Shown: positions 39,829-48,475, counted from the stretch's first letter. The stretch is DNA of 64,000 nt from an uncultured Schlesneria sp. (GCA_903840265.1 CAIMFH010000147.1:62001-126000); one strand, 5' to 3'. The notes: a model not told the origin generated them from the letters alone. A program made the numbers and translations.

Positions 39829-41268
39829 ATGCCCATTGTCGGAGCGGAATCACAGCAGACCGGATTAGACCACAGCCGTGGCGCGAACTCCACGATCAGA
39901 CCAGATGCCCCCTCTACGCTGCTGTATTCGCTGACTGACCTGATCCGCAGCAACAATGGTCAGGCCTACACCTGCCCGGGTGAATCGTATCAGATCTCGC
40001 GAAGCGTTCACCTGGCACGCCTGGCCTCGGGATTCGCCGAGTGTCGAACGTGCCCCCAGAACGATGCCGCCCGAAGATCGTCATTGACCACTTCGACTAA
40101 CGAGTCGATCCCGGCAGGGTCACTGGTGACCAGCAACGGCATTCGTGGAACTTATCTGAATGAAATCGATCGCTCCCGCGCGACCAATTGGGGTGCCGCA
40201 TTCGCCTCATTGCTGTGGGACGAACAACCTCGAGTTGGCCGCGCGACAGACGCAAGCGAATCGCCGCGGGCAACTTCATTGGTCGATGCGACAATCGCAC
40301 GTCCGGGCCCGATGGTTGTGATCGGCTTTGATGAGCGGCCATCGTCGCCTGACATCGTGATGGGAATCGCCCTCGGCCTGCGGCGTATGGGATGTCAGGT
40401 CGTGGACTTGGGACAGACCACCGGCCCCTGCTTCCGATTCGCAAGCCATCATCTGGATGCGGCGGGAGGCGTCTTCGTCACCGGGGCCGGCTGTGACCCC
40501 GCGTGGACAGGCTTTCAGTTCACCGGCAGCGGCTCCATCCCATGGATGCAGCCGGAAATCCTAAGGACGATGGAATCGCGAGCAAAAACGACTGTCGTTC
40601 GACCAACTCGACATGCGGGGACGCAACGAGCCTTTAACGCGGCCGTTCCTTACGAAGCAGGGTTGTGGAAGTTGTTTCATGCATTGCGGCCTCTGCGGGT
40701 TGCCTGTGGTTCTGCGACGCGCCAATTGCCAAAGCTACTCGATCAACTATTCGCACGGCTCCCCTGCCAGATCACGCATGAGATCCTCCCGGTGCGACGC
40801 CGAGACCTGGATGATCCCAGCGATGCCGATGTTCAGCGCGTGGCCATCGCAACAGTTCAGGGGGAGCATCACCTGGGAATTGTCGTCGACGACGATGGCG
40901 AGCGCTGTGCCTTCGTCACTGATCAAGGTCAACTGGTCTCCGTTGCTGAGTTGTTACGACTACTGACTCTATTCGAACTGCACGACCATCGCTCTGCCAG
41001 AGTTGTGCTGGATGATCGACTCGATCCGCAGGTTGGAATTTCGCTGCAATCCATCAATCCCGCGTGTCAGGTGGAAACAATGTCAGTAGCCGAACTGCCG
41101 AGTTCATTGATTCATTACAACGCCGATCTCGGCCTGACTGCCGATCATCGCGTCTGGTTTGGTGGAGCCTATCCTGCCTGCAACGCGATCCAGACCTTAG
41201 CGCGAGTCCTGCAGGCACTGAGCCTGAGCGACGCGCCGATGTCGGAACTGTTGCAACGCGCGGCCTAG
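39829..41268 (+). CDS. phosphohexomutase-like protein with altered active site
   Basis: 479 residues from ATG 39829 (AGGA upstream). Residues 45-80 hold YTCP and ECRTCP, perhaps a zinc site. From residue 100 it follows the phosphoglucomutase/phosphomannomutase plan: SNGIRGTYL, VVIGFDERPSSPDI, LGLRRMGCQVVDLGQTTGP. The phosphoserine loop, normally TASHNP, reads TGAGCDP (218-224), so the catalytic Ser is Gly; the metal loop DGDGDR reads DDDGER (354-359). A pseudoenzyme or one with changed chemistry is likely. The last 130 residues match the sugar-phosphate-binding half poorly. Confidence 0.75.
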   Translation: MPIVGAESQQTGLDHSRGANSTIRPDAPSTLLYSLTDLIRSNNGQAYTCPGESYQISRSVHLARLASGFAECRTCPQNDAARRSSLTTSTNESIPAGSLVTSNGIRGTYLNEIDRSRATNWGAAFASLLWDEQPRVGRATDASESPRATSLVDATIARPGPMVVIGFDERPSSPDIVMGIALGLRRMGCQVVDLGQTTGPCFRFASHHLDAAGGVFVTGAGCDPAWTGFQFTGSGSIPWMQPEILRTMESRAKTTVVRPTRHAGTQRAFNAAVPYEAGLWKLFHALRPLRVACGSATRQLPKLLDQLFARLPCQITHEILPVRRRDLDDPSDADVQRVAIATVQGEHHLGIVVDDDGERCAFVTDQGQLVSVAELLRLLTLFELHDHRSARVVLDDRLDPQVGISLQSINPACQVETMSVAELPSSLIHYNADLGLTADHRVWFGGAYPACNAIQTLARVLQALSLSDAPMSELLQRAA

Positions 41269-41291
41269 ATTCCCAATATGCTGTCTCCTCT

Positions 41292-41900
41292 CTATCCACC
41301 AAGTGGCAGCGAGACGATTCCAATCACGGCCATCACCACCAACCAGACTATCCCCAGGGCATGCCAGAACCAGGTGCAGATCGTGACACCGAAGTAATAT
41401 TCGTGGTCGTATCGATCTGCGAAGGCTTGAACGGTCACGAAGACCAGAACCATCATCGCGACGACGAAGTGCATCGCGTGTAACGCAACCATCACTGCAA
41501 CATACGGTGCCGCCGCTGTTGAGATGTCTTCGGGACGCTGCTGGCGGATCAAGCTGGTGAGGGCATATGTCTGCATCGCCACAAAAAGTGTCCCGGCGGC
41601 CAGGCTGATGAGCAGATGCCGCCGAAATGGAACCTGCCGTTCTCGACGAACAAATGCGCAGGCTCGCGAGAGTGACCAACTGCCGATCAACAGTAACATC
41701 GTGCTGATGATAAAGGTGCGAGGGAAATGGTTGGGCGGCAGATTCGGGGCAACCGGCAATAGTCTCAGCAACGCTGTGCCGATCGCGGTCGCAAGTAGCA
41801 GCAACAAGGCCGATACGACAGCGAAGCGGACGGCAAATTCGCTGTGACTCGGCAAGATCAAAGGTCTCACTAAACAACCAACGCTTAAATCGCTCTTCAA
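41292..41900 (-). CDS. heme-copper oxidase subunit III-like protein
   Basis: 202 residues with five membrane helices, the short form of cytochrome c/quinol oxidase subunit III. Signatures: NHFPRTFIISTMLLLIGSWS, HAMHFVVAMMVLVFVTVQA and YYFGVTICTWFWHALGIVW. The start is uncertain: TTG 41900 lies just past the previous stop, and GTG 41870 is an alternative. No subunit I or II gene is nearby, so it is an orphan or serves an oxidase encoded elsewhere. Probably co-transcribed with the DtxR-type gene upstream. Confidence 0.85.
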   Translation of the reverse strand: MKSDLSVGCLVRPLILPSHSEFAVRFAVVSALLLLLATAIGTALLRLLPVAPNLPPNHFPRTFIISTMLLLIGSWSLSRACAFVRRERQVPFRRHLLISLAAGTLFVAMQTYALTSLIRQQRPEDISTAAAPYVAVMVALHAMHFVVAMMVLVFVTVQAFADRYDHEYYFGVTICTWFWHALGIVWLVVMAVIGIVSLPLGG

Positions 41901-41901
41901 A

Positions 41902-42576
41902 TCATTCCGTTGTCACCGGCTCGACAAGAATTTGAGCCGCCGCGGGATGGCCCAGCGAGATGGACTGGCCGTCAAATTCCGTGGTCACGATGCCGGCTTC
42001 GGCACTGTTGTGGCGAACGATTCCTTGCTTCTGCAACGTGAATCCGGAATCTGACAGGAACCTCAAAAACTCGGCCCCCTGATCGACAACACGCACGATC
42101 CGCACCGATGTCCCGGCGGCGATTTTAGAAAGGGGAACTGCGTTCGAATCGTTGACTCGCATCTGTCCGTCGGCGCTGGGAATGGGATCGCCGTGCGGGT
42201 CGGTGCAGGGCTGTTGCAAGTAGTCGTCGATCCGATCGATCAACCGATCGCTGACGGCATGCTCCATATGCTCGGCTTCTTCGTGGACCTGATCCCAGGA
42301 CAAGTCCAACGTCTTGGCGAGGAACAGTTCGATCAATCGATGCCGCCTGAGCATCCGCATCGCTACGGTCCGACCTTCTTGAGTCAACCGGACACCTTCA
42401 TACGGTCGGTATTCGGCGTGTCCCCCTTCCGCCAGCGACTTCATCATGCTGGTCACCGTTCCGGGCGACACCGACATGGAAGTGGCCAGCTGACCAGTCG
42501 TGACCCAATCAACGCCGGTCCGCAGCGTCGTCTGAAGCACGGCCTTCAGATAATTTTCGACCGTCAATGTCGTCAT
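41902..42576 (-). CDS. DtxR/MntR-family metal-dependent transcriptional regulator
   Basis: 224 residues. N-terminal winged helix (WVTTGQLATSMSVSPGTVTS, LTQEGRTVAMRMLRRHRLIE), then a dimerisation/metal-binding domain (WDQVHEEAEHMEHAVSDRLI) with the HxxxExEH-type ligands, and a C-terminal FeoA/SH3-like domain from about residue 148. Such regulators respond to Mn2+ or Fe2+. The targets are not visible here; the neighbouring oxidase subunit or the ABC transporter are candidates. It overlaps closely with the oxidase subunit III gene. Confidence 0.9.
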   Translation of the reverse strand: MTTLTVENYLKAVLQTTLRTGVDWVTTGQLATSMSVSPGTVTSMMKSLAEGGHAEYRPYEGVRLTQEGRTVAMRMLRRHRLIELFLAKTLDLSWDQVHEEAEHMEHAVSDRLIDRIDDYLQQPCTDPHGDPIPSADGQMRVNDSNAVPLSKIAAGTSVRIVRVVDQGAEFLRFLSDSGFTLQKQGIVRHNSAEAGIVTTEFDGQSISLGHPAAAQILVEPVTTE

Positions 42577-42734
42577 GAGCGTCAGTGGTGTCCAAGCGGC
42601 ACAGAAATGGTGAGCAACAATTCAGAGCAACGACGAACTGCTCACTCATTCTTACGAACTTATCGCTGGTCGCCAACGCCTGAACAAGAATGAATTGCCA
42701 ATTGTGAACATCTTGGAGAATGCAATCGCGACCG

Positions 42735-44732
42735 TCAGTTGGCAATTGTTCGGGAATCATTCACATCGTCAAACTGGATGCGAGCCAGTTTGGCATATTC
42801 GCCATCGAGTTGCATCAATTCCGAATGGCTGCCGGATTCCACAATCTGTCCTTCGTGTAACACGTAAATCCGATCCGTCCGTTTCAGAGCACTGATTCGA
42901 TTCGAAACCAGAAGCGTCGTGCGACCGTGCTGGGCCGAGGCGATTGCCTGCTGAATCTCGTGTTCGGTCTCGGCGTCGACCGCCGCAGTCGCATCGTCCA
43001 TCAATAAAATAGGAGGATCCAACAGTAAGGCCCTCGCAATCGCCAGTCGCTGCCGCTGGCCTCCGGAGAGGTTCGCGCCGTGCTCGCCAATCAAGCTGTC
43101 ATAGCCTTCAGGCAGATCGGCCACAAATTCATGGGCTGCTGCCAGCCGCGCTGCTTCCTCGACCTGCTTCAAGTCGGCCCCCGGTTGTCCGAACGCGATG
43201 TTGGCCGCCACGGTGTTACTGAAGAGGAAACTTTCCTGAAACACCAAGCCAATGTTGCGACGCAGTTCCTGCAGGTTGAACTGCCGAACATCAATTCCGT
43301 CAATTAGAACGCGACCTGCGTCGGCGTCATAGAATCGAGCAATCAAGTTGAGCAAAGTCGTCTTGCCCGCTCCCGTTTCCCCAACCAAGCCAATAATCTC
43401 GCCCGGTTCGATCTGCAGGCTGATGTCCTGAAGGACTGCTTCTGGTGCTTTGTCAGCCATCGAGTCGGCCTTGGCTTTGTAGGCGAAGCGAACGTGCTCG
43501 AATGTGATTCTGCCTTGCGATCGGCCCAGTGAAATCGCCGGACTGGGGCTGTCAATTTCGATGTCGGCATCCAGGACAGCGAACACCCGTTCGGCTCCTG
43601 TTAGACTTGTCTGAGCACTGTTCGCGATGTTGATGATGTGACCGACTTGATTGGCAAACTCGTGAATCAAGTTGGCAAACACGAACAGGCCGGCACCCAA
43701 TGGTAGCTGACCCTGAATCACCAACGCTCCGCCGTACCCAATCAGTACGAGTTGGCTGATTTGCGTCAGGAACCCCATCGTCGGCTGGTAAACGCTCAGC
43801 TTCCAGAAGATGTCGTATTTCTGATCCTTCAGTTGGCGATTGGCCTCTTCAAATCGAGCAATCTCGTCCTCTTCGCGAGCGAATCCTTTGACGACTTGGA
43901 TCCCTTGCACGTTCTCTGACAACCGCAAAATGAGTTTGTCATTCAGGTCGCTGCTGCGTTTGTAGAGGGGCCGGACCGTTCGTGAGAACCAAACCGCGCC
44001 CACCCACAATAACGGTGATGTCAGCAGACACGCGCAAGCCAGCATCGCGTGGACGGACAGCATGTAAGCCAGGTAGACTCCCAACGAGAGTGCGACCGTG
44101 AGCACCTTGAGCAACACGCCGTCGACGAATCCTCGCACGGCCTGAACATCGCCCGCCACTCGGTTGATGATCGAACTGCTGTCGTGGGAGTCGAAGAAGT
44201 GGAAACTCAGTCGTTGCAGTTTGTCATAAACGTCGGTTCGCAATTGGATCACGATCTGTTGACTGAGTGCCGCGCCGACGACGGCGGTGACAAACTTCAG
44301 TGCCGCCTGAATGACTGCCACTGCCAGGACCAAAGTGGCCACGACGGAAATCGATGTCATCGGTGACCAGGTTGAGGGAGGCACCCAGCCGAATGGCCAT
44401 TGAGGCACAGGGCTACCAGGCTGCAACGCTCGGCGTAGCACGTCGATGCCCAACCCCGCCAGTTGCAGTCCCGACAAGTTCAGTGCCACCAACAGAAAAT
44501 TGAGCACCAGTACCGCCAGGCAATTGGCGCGAAATTGCCAACCCAGCCACAGCATTCTCGCGACTAATCCCCAATGTGATGCAGCAGCGGCCTTTGGCGG
44601 CGCGTTCGCAGGGACAGCAGGTGAGACAGCGGACACGGGAGGCGAGCTCGAATAGGCAGGAATCAATCGGCAGGTGACATCGCGAGGATGAACGGGATGA
44701 ATGATCGCGTCAAGGCTGCTCGCGTCAATCAT
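42735..44732 (-). CDS. ABC transporter, fused permease and ATPase, with degenerate catalytic site
   Basis: 665 residues from ATG 44732 (a GTG at 44744 is in frame). After an Ala/Pro-rich leader of about 55 residues come six membrane helices (about 65-360) and an ATPase domain (about 380-650). Walker A GETGAGKTT and signature LSGGQRQRLAIA are intact. In Walker B the catalytic Glu is Asp (LLMDDATAAVD), and the H-loop His is Asn (LLVSNRISAL). Both changes are typical of the inactive half of heterodimeric exporters, which need a second ABC protein. No partner gene is in the window. Confidence 0.88.
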   Translation of the reverse strand: MIDASSLDAIIHPVHPRDVTCRLIPAYSSSPPVSAVSPAVPANAPPKAAAASHWGLVARMLWLGWQFRANCLAVLVLNFLLVALNLSGLQLAGLGIDVLRRALQPGSPVPQWPFGWVPPSTWSPMTSISVVATLVLAVAVIQAALKFVTAVVGAALSQQIVIQLRTDVYDKLQRLSFHFFDSHDSSSIINRVAGDVQAVRGFVDGVLLKVLTVALSLGVYLAYMLSVHAMLACACLLTSPLLWVGAVWFSRTVRPLYKRSSDLNDKLILRLSENVQGIQVVKGFAREEDEIARFEEANRQLKDQKYDIFWKLSVYQPTMGFLTQISQLVLIGYGGALVIQGQLPLGAGLFVFANLIHEFANQVGHIINIANSAQTSLTGAERVFAVLDADIEIDSPSPAISLGRSQGRITFEHVRFAYKAKADSMADKAPEAVLQDISLQIEPGEIIGLVGETGAGKTTLLNLIARFYDADAGRVLIDGIDVRQFNLQELRRNIGLVFQESFLFSNTVAANIAFGQPGADLKQVEEAARLAAAHEFVADLPEGYDSLIGEHGANLSGGQRQRLAIARALLLDPPILLMDDATAAVDAETEHEIQQAIASAQHGRTTLLVSNRISALKRTDRIYVLHEGQIVESGSHSELMQLDGEYAKLARIQFDDVNDSRTIAN

Positions 44733-44880
44733 GCCTGGGATCACCGATCGCCAATATGTGGCTTATCGAGGGGACCAAGAGAAGGCGAGCCACGGATTGA
44801 CACCGATAAACACAAATTTTGAGGCGACTCTACATGACACAACCCCGCGCCGTGTATCACGTCTCTGAGTCTTCGAAGGT

Positions 44881-44930
44881 AAGGAAAGCGAAGAACACGA
44901 CCTTGTCGAAGCTCCAAGATCGTGGCACCC
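44881..44930 (-). repeat. GGGTGCCAC-type dispersed repeat, inverted copy
   Basis: Reading on the minus strand, this 50-base segment begins GGGTGCCACGATCTTGGAGC and matches 38644-38692 with few differences. Confidence 0.6.
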
Positions 44931-45084
44931 GGCATTAGAGACGTCACACACTGGGCTGCTGACACAACCTCCGGTCGCTGACACAACCTCTCAATTGTAC
45001 TGATGAGGAGTGTTCGCAGGTTTACCGTCCGTTGTCAAAGGACTAATGGACGCGGCAACTGGTGACGTGGTGGTTTTGGCGATT

Positions 45085-45118
45085 GGAGCCAAAGCGGTGT
45101 CGAGCCACCGCACTCCAA
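45085..45118. repeat. 34-bp hairpin repeat, copy 2
   Basis: Identical over 34 bases to 21367-21400, with arms GGAG/CTCC and GCGGTG/CACCGC. No gene is adjacent here, so it is unlikely to act only as a terminator of the gene next to copy 1. Confidence 0.8.
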
Positions 45119-45604
45119 GGTCGCTGCTGATCGGCGATCAATTGTGAAAGAGCTATCCCGCCTGGCGGGCTTCAAACTTAGGCGATTTTGCGTTGGCCAA
45201 GCCTCAATCGATGAGGGCTGACTGGCACACTGATTGTGTGCTCTCTTGTGCCATAAACAGGTGACTCGACCAAGCCCCTATTTCACCTATTTTGCGAATT
45301 TAGTCCCAAGTTTTTGCAGCGACGAGGGAGGCAAATTTGAAACGCGGAGACACGAAGGGCGCAGAGAAGAGAGGGGAACGGAAGGGACGGAAATGAAGAG
45401 GTGAAGGAGACCACGAATACGATCAATTTGCACGAATTCAGAAATGGCGGAACGGCGCTTGTCGGCTCGAACATTACGAAATGGCAGAATTTGTCAGTCC
45501 ATGGCAGGTTTTTGGGGGGTGTCCGATTTTGTCAGCGAGATGTCTAGCGAGATTTTGAGAATTGACAGTGTGACACTGACACATCGATCTGCCTCCTACG
45601 AAAA

Positions 45605-45653
45605 ACGGCCACACATGTAGACCCCGATTTGGCGGGTCGACACGTGTGGCCGT
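45605..45653. repeat. long palindrome, 20-bp arms
   Basis: Arms 45605-45624 (ACGGCCACACATGTAGACCC) and 45634-45653 pair with two mismatches around a nine-base loop. No T run follows. It could be an inverted-repeat end of a lost element, a protein-binding site or a transcribed hairpin. Confidence 0.7.
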
Positions 45654-45808
45654 TGGTTACGGTCCACTGATTTTCAGTACGTGGTCGATGTTCGTTATGC
45701 CATATTTCGCGTGAGTCGAGCTAGACGGTGTTTTGGATATTTTCTGACTTTTCAATGAAAAGTCTGGTCACACGTGGGTGGTGCTCGCCTGCGAAGCGAC
45801 CGGTCACT

Positions 45809-45842
45809 GACAGTTTTTGACACCCCAGGACAGTTTTTGACA
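45809..45842. repeat. tandem 20-bp-spaced direct repeat
   Basis: GACAGTTTTTGACA occurs at 45809-45822 and 45829-45842, a 20-base period. Repeated short motifs of this type occur at ends of some insertion sequences, but no transposase is adjacent. Confidence 0.5.
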
Positions 45843-46092
45843 TTGGGGGACAAAACAGCCCTGTTTTTGGCAGTTTTCCTCAAAAAAGTGGATGTTTTGT
45901 GACAGATCGCATTCGTCTCGATTCAGATCAATTCACGAGCCCTCTCTCACAGAGGCACTAAGTCACGGTGAGGATTTGTAGCTCAGGTCGCGAGAGCTTT
46001 CGCATCGCGGTAGGTGATGTGAAAAAGGGGATGAACCTTTGCAACTACGAGCATTCACTAACGGTCGAAACTCTTCGCCACACCGATAAAGA

Positions 46093-46117
46093 CACTGGCG
46101 GCCCAAAGCCGCCAGTG
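46093..46117. repeat. perfect 10-bp hairpin
   Basis: CACTGGCGGC and GCCGCCAGTG pair perfectly around a CCAAA loop, followed by GCACCCGGC. It lies 24 bases before the phage-type gene and shares the GTGGCACC ending with the other dispersed repeats here. Confidence 0.6.
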
Positions 46118-46141
46118 GCACCCGGCGCAAAGGTTTCTAAG

Positions 46142-46921
46142 ATGCCCGTTGATCTGGACGCATCGAACCCCGGACCGTTGCCCGATCAAACCACGCTCAA
46201 CTTGGAGGGTCTGCGACCTGTCGCGGCCCTCTGTGTTGCGCCGGTTTCGATCTATCACACGCTGCCCGGTGTCATCGCATTCAATGCGGCCCGAGATGCC
46301 CGCAACTTCCCAGCCGACAGACCAGCGGTCTACCATCCGCCATGCCGAGCGTGGTCCGCTCATTACTAAACGGTTGCCAGACCGGAGCCAGGTGAGAAAG
46401 AACTCGGCTTGCTTTGTTGCGACTGGTTGAAACGCTGTGGCGGCGTTCTGGAACAGCCAGCTCGTTCCGAATTGTTCGCGGCCGGAGGACTTCCACGACC
46501 TGGGGAAACCATCGGCCACCTGACCAGCGTCGAAGTCCTGCAGTCGTGGTGGGGATACCCGAACCGCAAGCGGACGTGGCTCTGTTTCAGCGGCGTCGAT
46601 ACCAACCAACTAGACTGGCCGTTCACTTTAAAGCATGTCGACCGGGAAGGGCTCACTTTCGAACGGATGAGCCAGAAACAAAGATCCCACACAGTACCAG
46701 CGTTTGCCGAATGGCTGATCCACGCAGCCAGGTCAACGACGATTGAACATCGTCACACATTATCCCTGCCGGCCGAATCGCTCCAGCGACGGCAACCGAA
46801 CTACGTCCTGATCTGCGACGAATGCGGCTTTCGGTTCGTCAGCAATCGACAGCACGCGGAAACCTGTTCCCCCAAATGCCGAAAGGCAAAGTCGCGCCAT
46901 CTGGCCGAACGAACGAGGTAA
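46142..46921 (+). pseudogene. phage-type HPPC-motif protein interrupted by an in-frame stop
   Basis: One frame of 260 codons from ATG 46142 is interrupted by TAA at 46367-46369. Before the stop: ARDARNFPADRPAVYHPPCRAW; after it: EKELGLLCCDWLKRCGGVLE, LPRPGETIGHL, WWGYPNRKRTWLCFSGV and HTVPAFAEWLI. Together these are the conserved blocks, in order, of a phage/prophage family with an HPPC motif that resembles a DNA-methylase proline-cysteine motif. That enzymatic link is inference. The C-terminus adds a Cys4 zinc-finger-like end (CDECG, CSPKCRKAK). The stop codon at the 3' end lies inside the first attC site. Confidence 0.6.
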
Positions 46922-47011
46922 CTTGCCCGCGATGAACCACGGGCTTCCAATCAACACACCAGCACTCTGAACCGCCAGCGGCTGCGGGTCAAGTTGACCG
47001 TTTGGTTCGGC
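46904..47011 (-). repeat. integron attC site 1
   Basis: 108 bases. Read on the minus strand: R'' box GCCGAAC, inner arm GGTCAACTTGACCCGC, variable loop, inner arm GCGGGCAAGTTACC, R' box GTTCGGC. The first inner arm has two extra bases, C and A, absent from the second; these unpaired bases on one arm mark attC sites and set strand choice. It is the last attC of the array. Confidence 0.85.
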
Positions 47012-47013
47012 AC

Positions 47014-47433
47014 TCAGTCCTTCAACTTCGCTTCGGGTAAATGTCGGAGCCAATAACGATATGTCTCAATACCTTTCCTATCTGTCTCCGGAAGATCAAT
47101 CCCAGAGTCGATGGTGGACAGGGCGTCCAAAACGCTATCACATCCAAAAACGTGACAGAAATAGAACGGTACTTCTTCGACGCTGAAGTTCCAGTTTGGA
47201 AGTGAAAGTCGAATTGCTTGTTCAAGGGGAACGGCACATGCTGGCTGCAATTCCAAAAGGTGACGCCCCGCGATTTGCTGTTCCAAATATGTGTGGGGTT
47301 GAGTGAAGACACCAAAGAGAGATTCGAAGAGCAACGCTTCGCCGAATTCACACCGAACAGCCAGGAGATGAGATCGATTCCATCTGCCACCGCAAACCAA
47401 TTCGCGGATCTCTGATGCCGTACGCCGCATCAT
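47014..47433 (-). CDS. cassette gene 1, hypothetical protein
   Basis: 139 residues from ATG 47433, which follows the R' box of attC site 2 by about ten bases, the usual cassette layout; the stop lies three bases before attC site 1. No signal peptide or membrane segment. The C-terminal part (TDRKGIETYRYWLRHLPEAK) is helical and charged. No family is recognised. Carried as a single-gene cassette, so probably mobile and selectively accessory. Confidence 0.7.
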   Translation of the reverse strand: MMRRTASEIRELVCGGRWNRSHLLAVRCEFGEALLFESLFGVFTQPHTYLEQQIAGRHLLELQPACAVPLEQAIRLSLPNWNFSVEEVPFYFCHVFGCDSVLDALSTIDSGIDLPETDRKGIETYRYWLRHLPEAKLKD

Positions 47434-47443
47434 GTTTTTGTCT

Positions 47444-47551
47444 GCCGAACGTCAAAGGTAACTTGCCCGCGATGCACAACGGGCGTCCAATCAGTACGCC
47501 AACACTTTGAGCCGCCAGCGACTGCGGGTCAAGTTCACCGACTCGTTCGGC
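47444..47551 (-). repeat. integron attC site 2
   Basis: 108 bases with R boxes GCCGAAC/GTTCGGC at the ends and the same inner arms. The first-arm extra bases are conserved as G and A (minus strand GGTGAACTTGACCCGC). Highly similar to the other four sites. Confidence 0.85.
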
Positions 47552-47560
47552 AATGTTTTG

Positions 47561-47902
47561 TTATCCCGTAATACCTGTCACGACGCTGTAGCTACCTGAG
47601 ATTGCCCATTCAACGTACGGGCCAATCGCAGGTGCCTGACTGACGCAACTGTGGATGCATGAAGACATGTCTGCTTCAGTCCAGTTGTCTTCTTGCAGTC
47701 GAAGATTGAAGACCCTCGCAGTGACTCGGTGAAGGAGTTCGTTAATCTGCTTCAACTGCGTCACCACCTGAGCATCGCTGAAGTTGTTATCACTCCAGAC
47801 GCCACGAGCGGCGATCGTCAACTGGTGTGCGAATACCTCGTAGAAATACAACCTTTGCTCATCATTGAGACTACCAATTTGGCCCGCGTAGTCGAATGTC
47901 AC
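47561..47902 (-). CDS. cassette gene 2, hypothetical protein
   Basis: 113 residues from GTG 47902, preferred because a longer frame to 47932 would begin inside attC site 3. Mostly helical (NDEQRLYFYEVFAHQLTIAA, ALTQLKQINELLHRV-like), with a hydrophobic Gly/Ser C-terminus (YVEWAISGSYSVVTGITG). No family recognised. Confidence 0.6.
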   Translation of the reverse strand: MTFDYAGQIGSLNDEQRLYFYEVFAHQLTIAARGVWSDNNFSDAQVVTQLKQINELLHRVTARVFNLRLQEDNWTEADMSSCIHSCVSQAPAIGPYVEWAISGSYSVVTGITG

Positions 47903-47919
47903 GAGCGTTTCTCTCCAGC

Positions 47920-48026
47920 GCCGAACGACCAAGGTAACTTGCCCGCGATAAACAACGGGCTACCAATTAACACACCAACACTTGAACCGCCAGCGACTGC
48001 GGGTCAAGTTGACCGCCTCGTTCGGC
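47920..48026 (-). repeat. integron attC site 3
   Basis: 107 bases, R boxes GCCGAAC and GTTCGGC, inner arms with the same two extra bases. Spacing to the neighbouring sites is 476 and 428 bases, measured R' to R'. Confidence 0.85.
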
Positions 48027-48070
48027 CCGGATCGCGATAAGAGTTGGAGCTGTTTCCTTGCATTTTCTAC

Positions 48071-48334
48071 TCACGGAAACCTCGCAACAAAGGTGTCTAT
48101 CTCCGCATCGTCGGCTTTCCAATCCATTCCACGTACCTCGTAAAGTACGACTAATCCGAGGAGCGACACCGGGTCTTCGGAGATGAATTCATCGCCCCCT
48201 TTTAGAGCCTGCCATGTCTCCTCGTGCTCGCTCGCGCCGATACGAGTCACCAAGTAGCCCTTTGCAAGCAGTGCAAGATACGCAGGTACGATCGTGTTTG
48301 CGGCGGACGCGATCTTGACTTTTTTGGCCACCAC
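48071..48334 (-). CDS. cassette gene 3, hypothetical protein
   Basis: 87 residues from GTG 48334, close behind the R' box of attC site 4 with GGGCGAA upstream. Begins basic (VAKKVKIAS), then an acidic second half (GGDEFISEDP, KADDAEIDTFVARF). No family, signal or membrane segment is seen. A small-protein cassette, the shortest in the array. Confidence 0.6.
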   Translation of the reverse strand: MVAKKVKIASAANTIVPAYLALLAKGYLVTRIGASEHEETWQALKGGDEFISEDPVSLLGLVVLYEVRGMDWKADDAEIDTFVARFP

Positions 48335-48347
48335 TTCGCCCTTCGCA

Positions 48348-48455
48348 GCCCAACGTTCAAGGTAACCGGCCCTCGATCAGTAACGGACTTCCGATCAACA
48401 GACCGATACTTTGAACCGCCTGCGGCTGCGGGTCAAGTTCACCACTTGGTTCGGC
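48348..48455 (-). repeat. integron attC site 4
   Basis: 108 bases, the most divergent copy. Its R' box reads GTTGGGC, which fits the classical GTTRRRY consensus exactly, while its R'' box is GCCGAAC. Inner arms are retained with several changes. Confidence 0.85.
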
Positions 48456-48475
48456 GCGACGACAGCATGGCTTTG

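Larger units (their letters stand above)
44745..46141. other. 1.4 kb gene-free region with repeats
   Basis: No supported gene on either strand. It holds several repeat types: the inverted GGGTGCCAC-type repeat (44881-44930), GCTGACACAACCTC twice (44958-44971 and 44977-44990), the 34-bp hairpin (45085-45118), a long palindrome (45605-45653), two 14-base direct repeats (45809-45842) and a perfect 10-bp hairpin (46093-46117). It borders the cassette array and may be a decayed mobile-element graveyard. Confidence 0.55.

Noticed and set aside
45283-45474. Small minus-strand frame in the gene-free region
   Set aside because: Low-complexity (Phe/Ser/Leu-rich) translation with no start signal.
46760-47053. 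Minus-strand reading frame of 97 residues overlapping attC site 1
   Set aside because: It translates through the attC repeat and has the same peptide as the frame over attC site 5; it is repeat sequence, not a gene.
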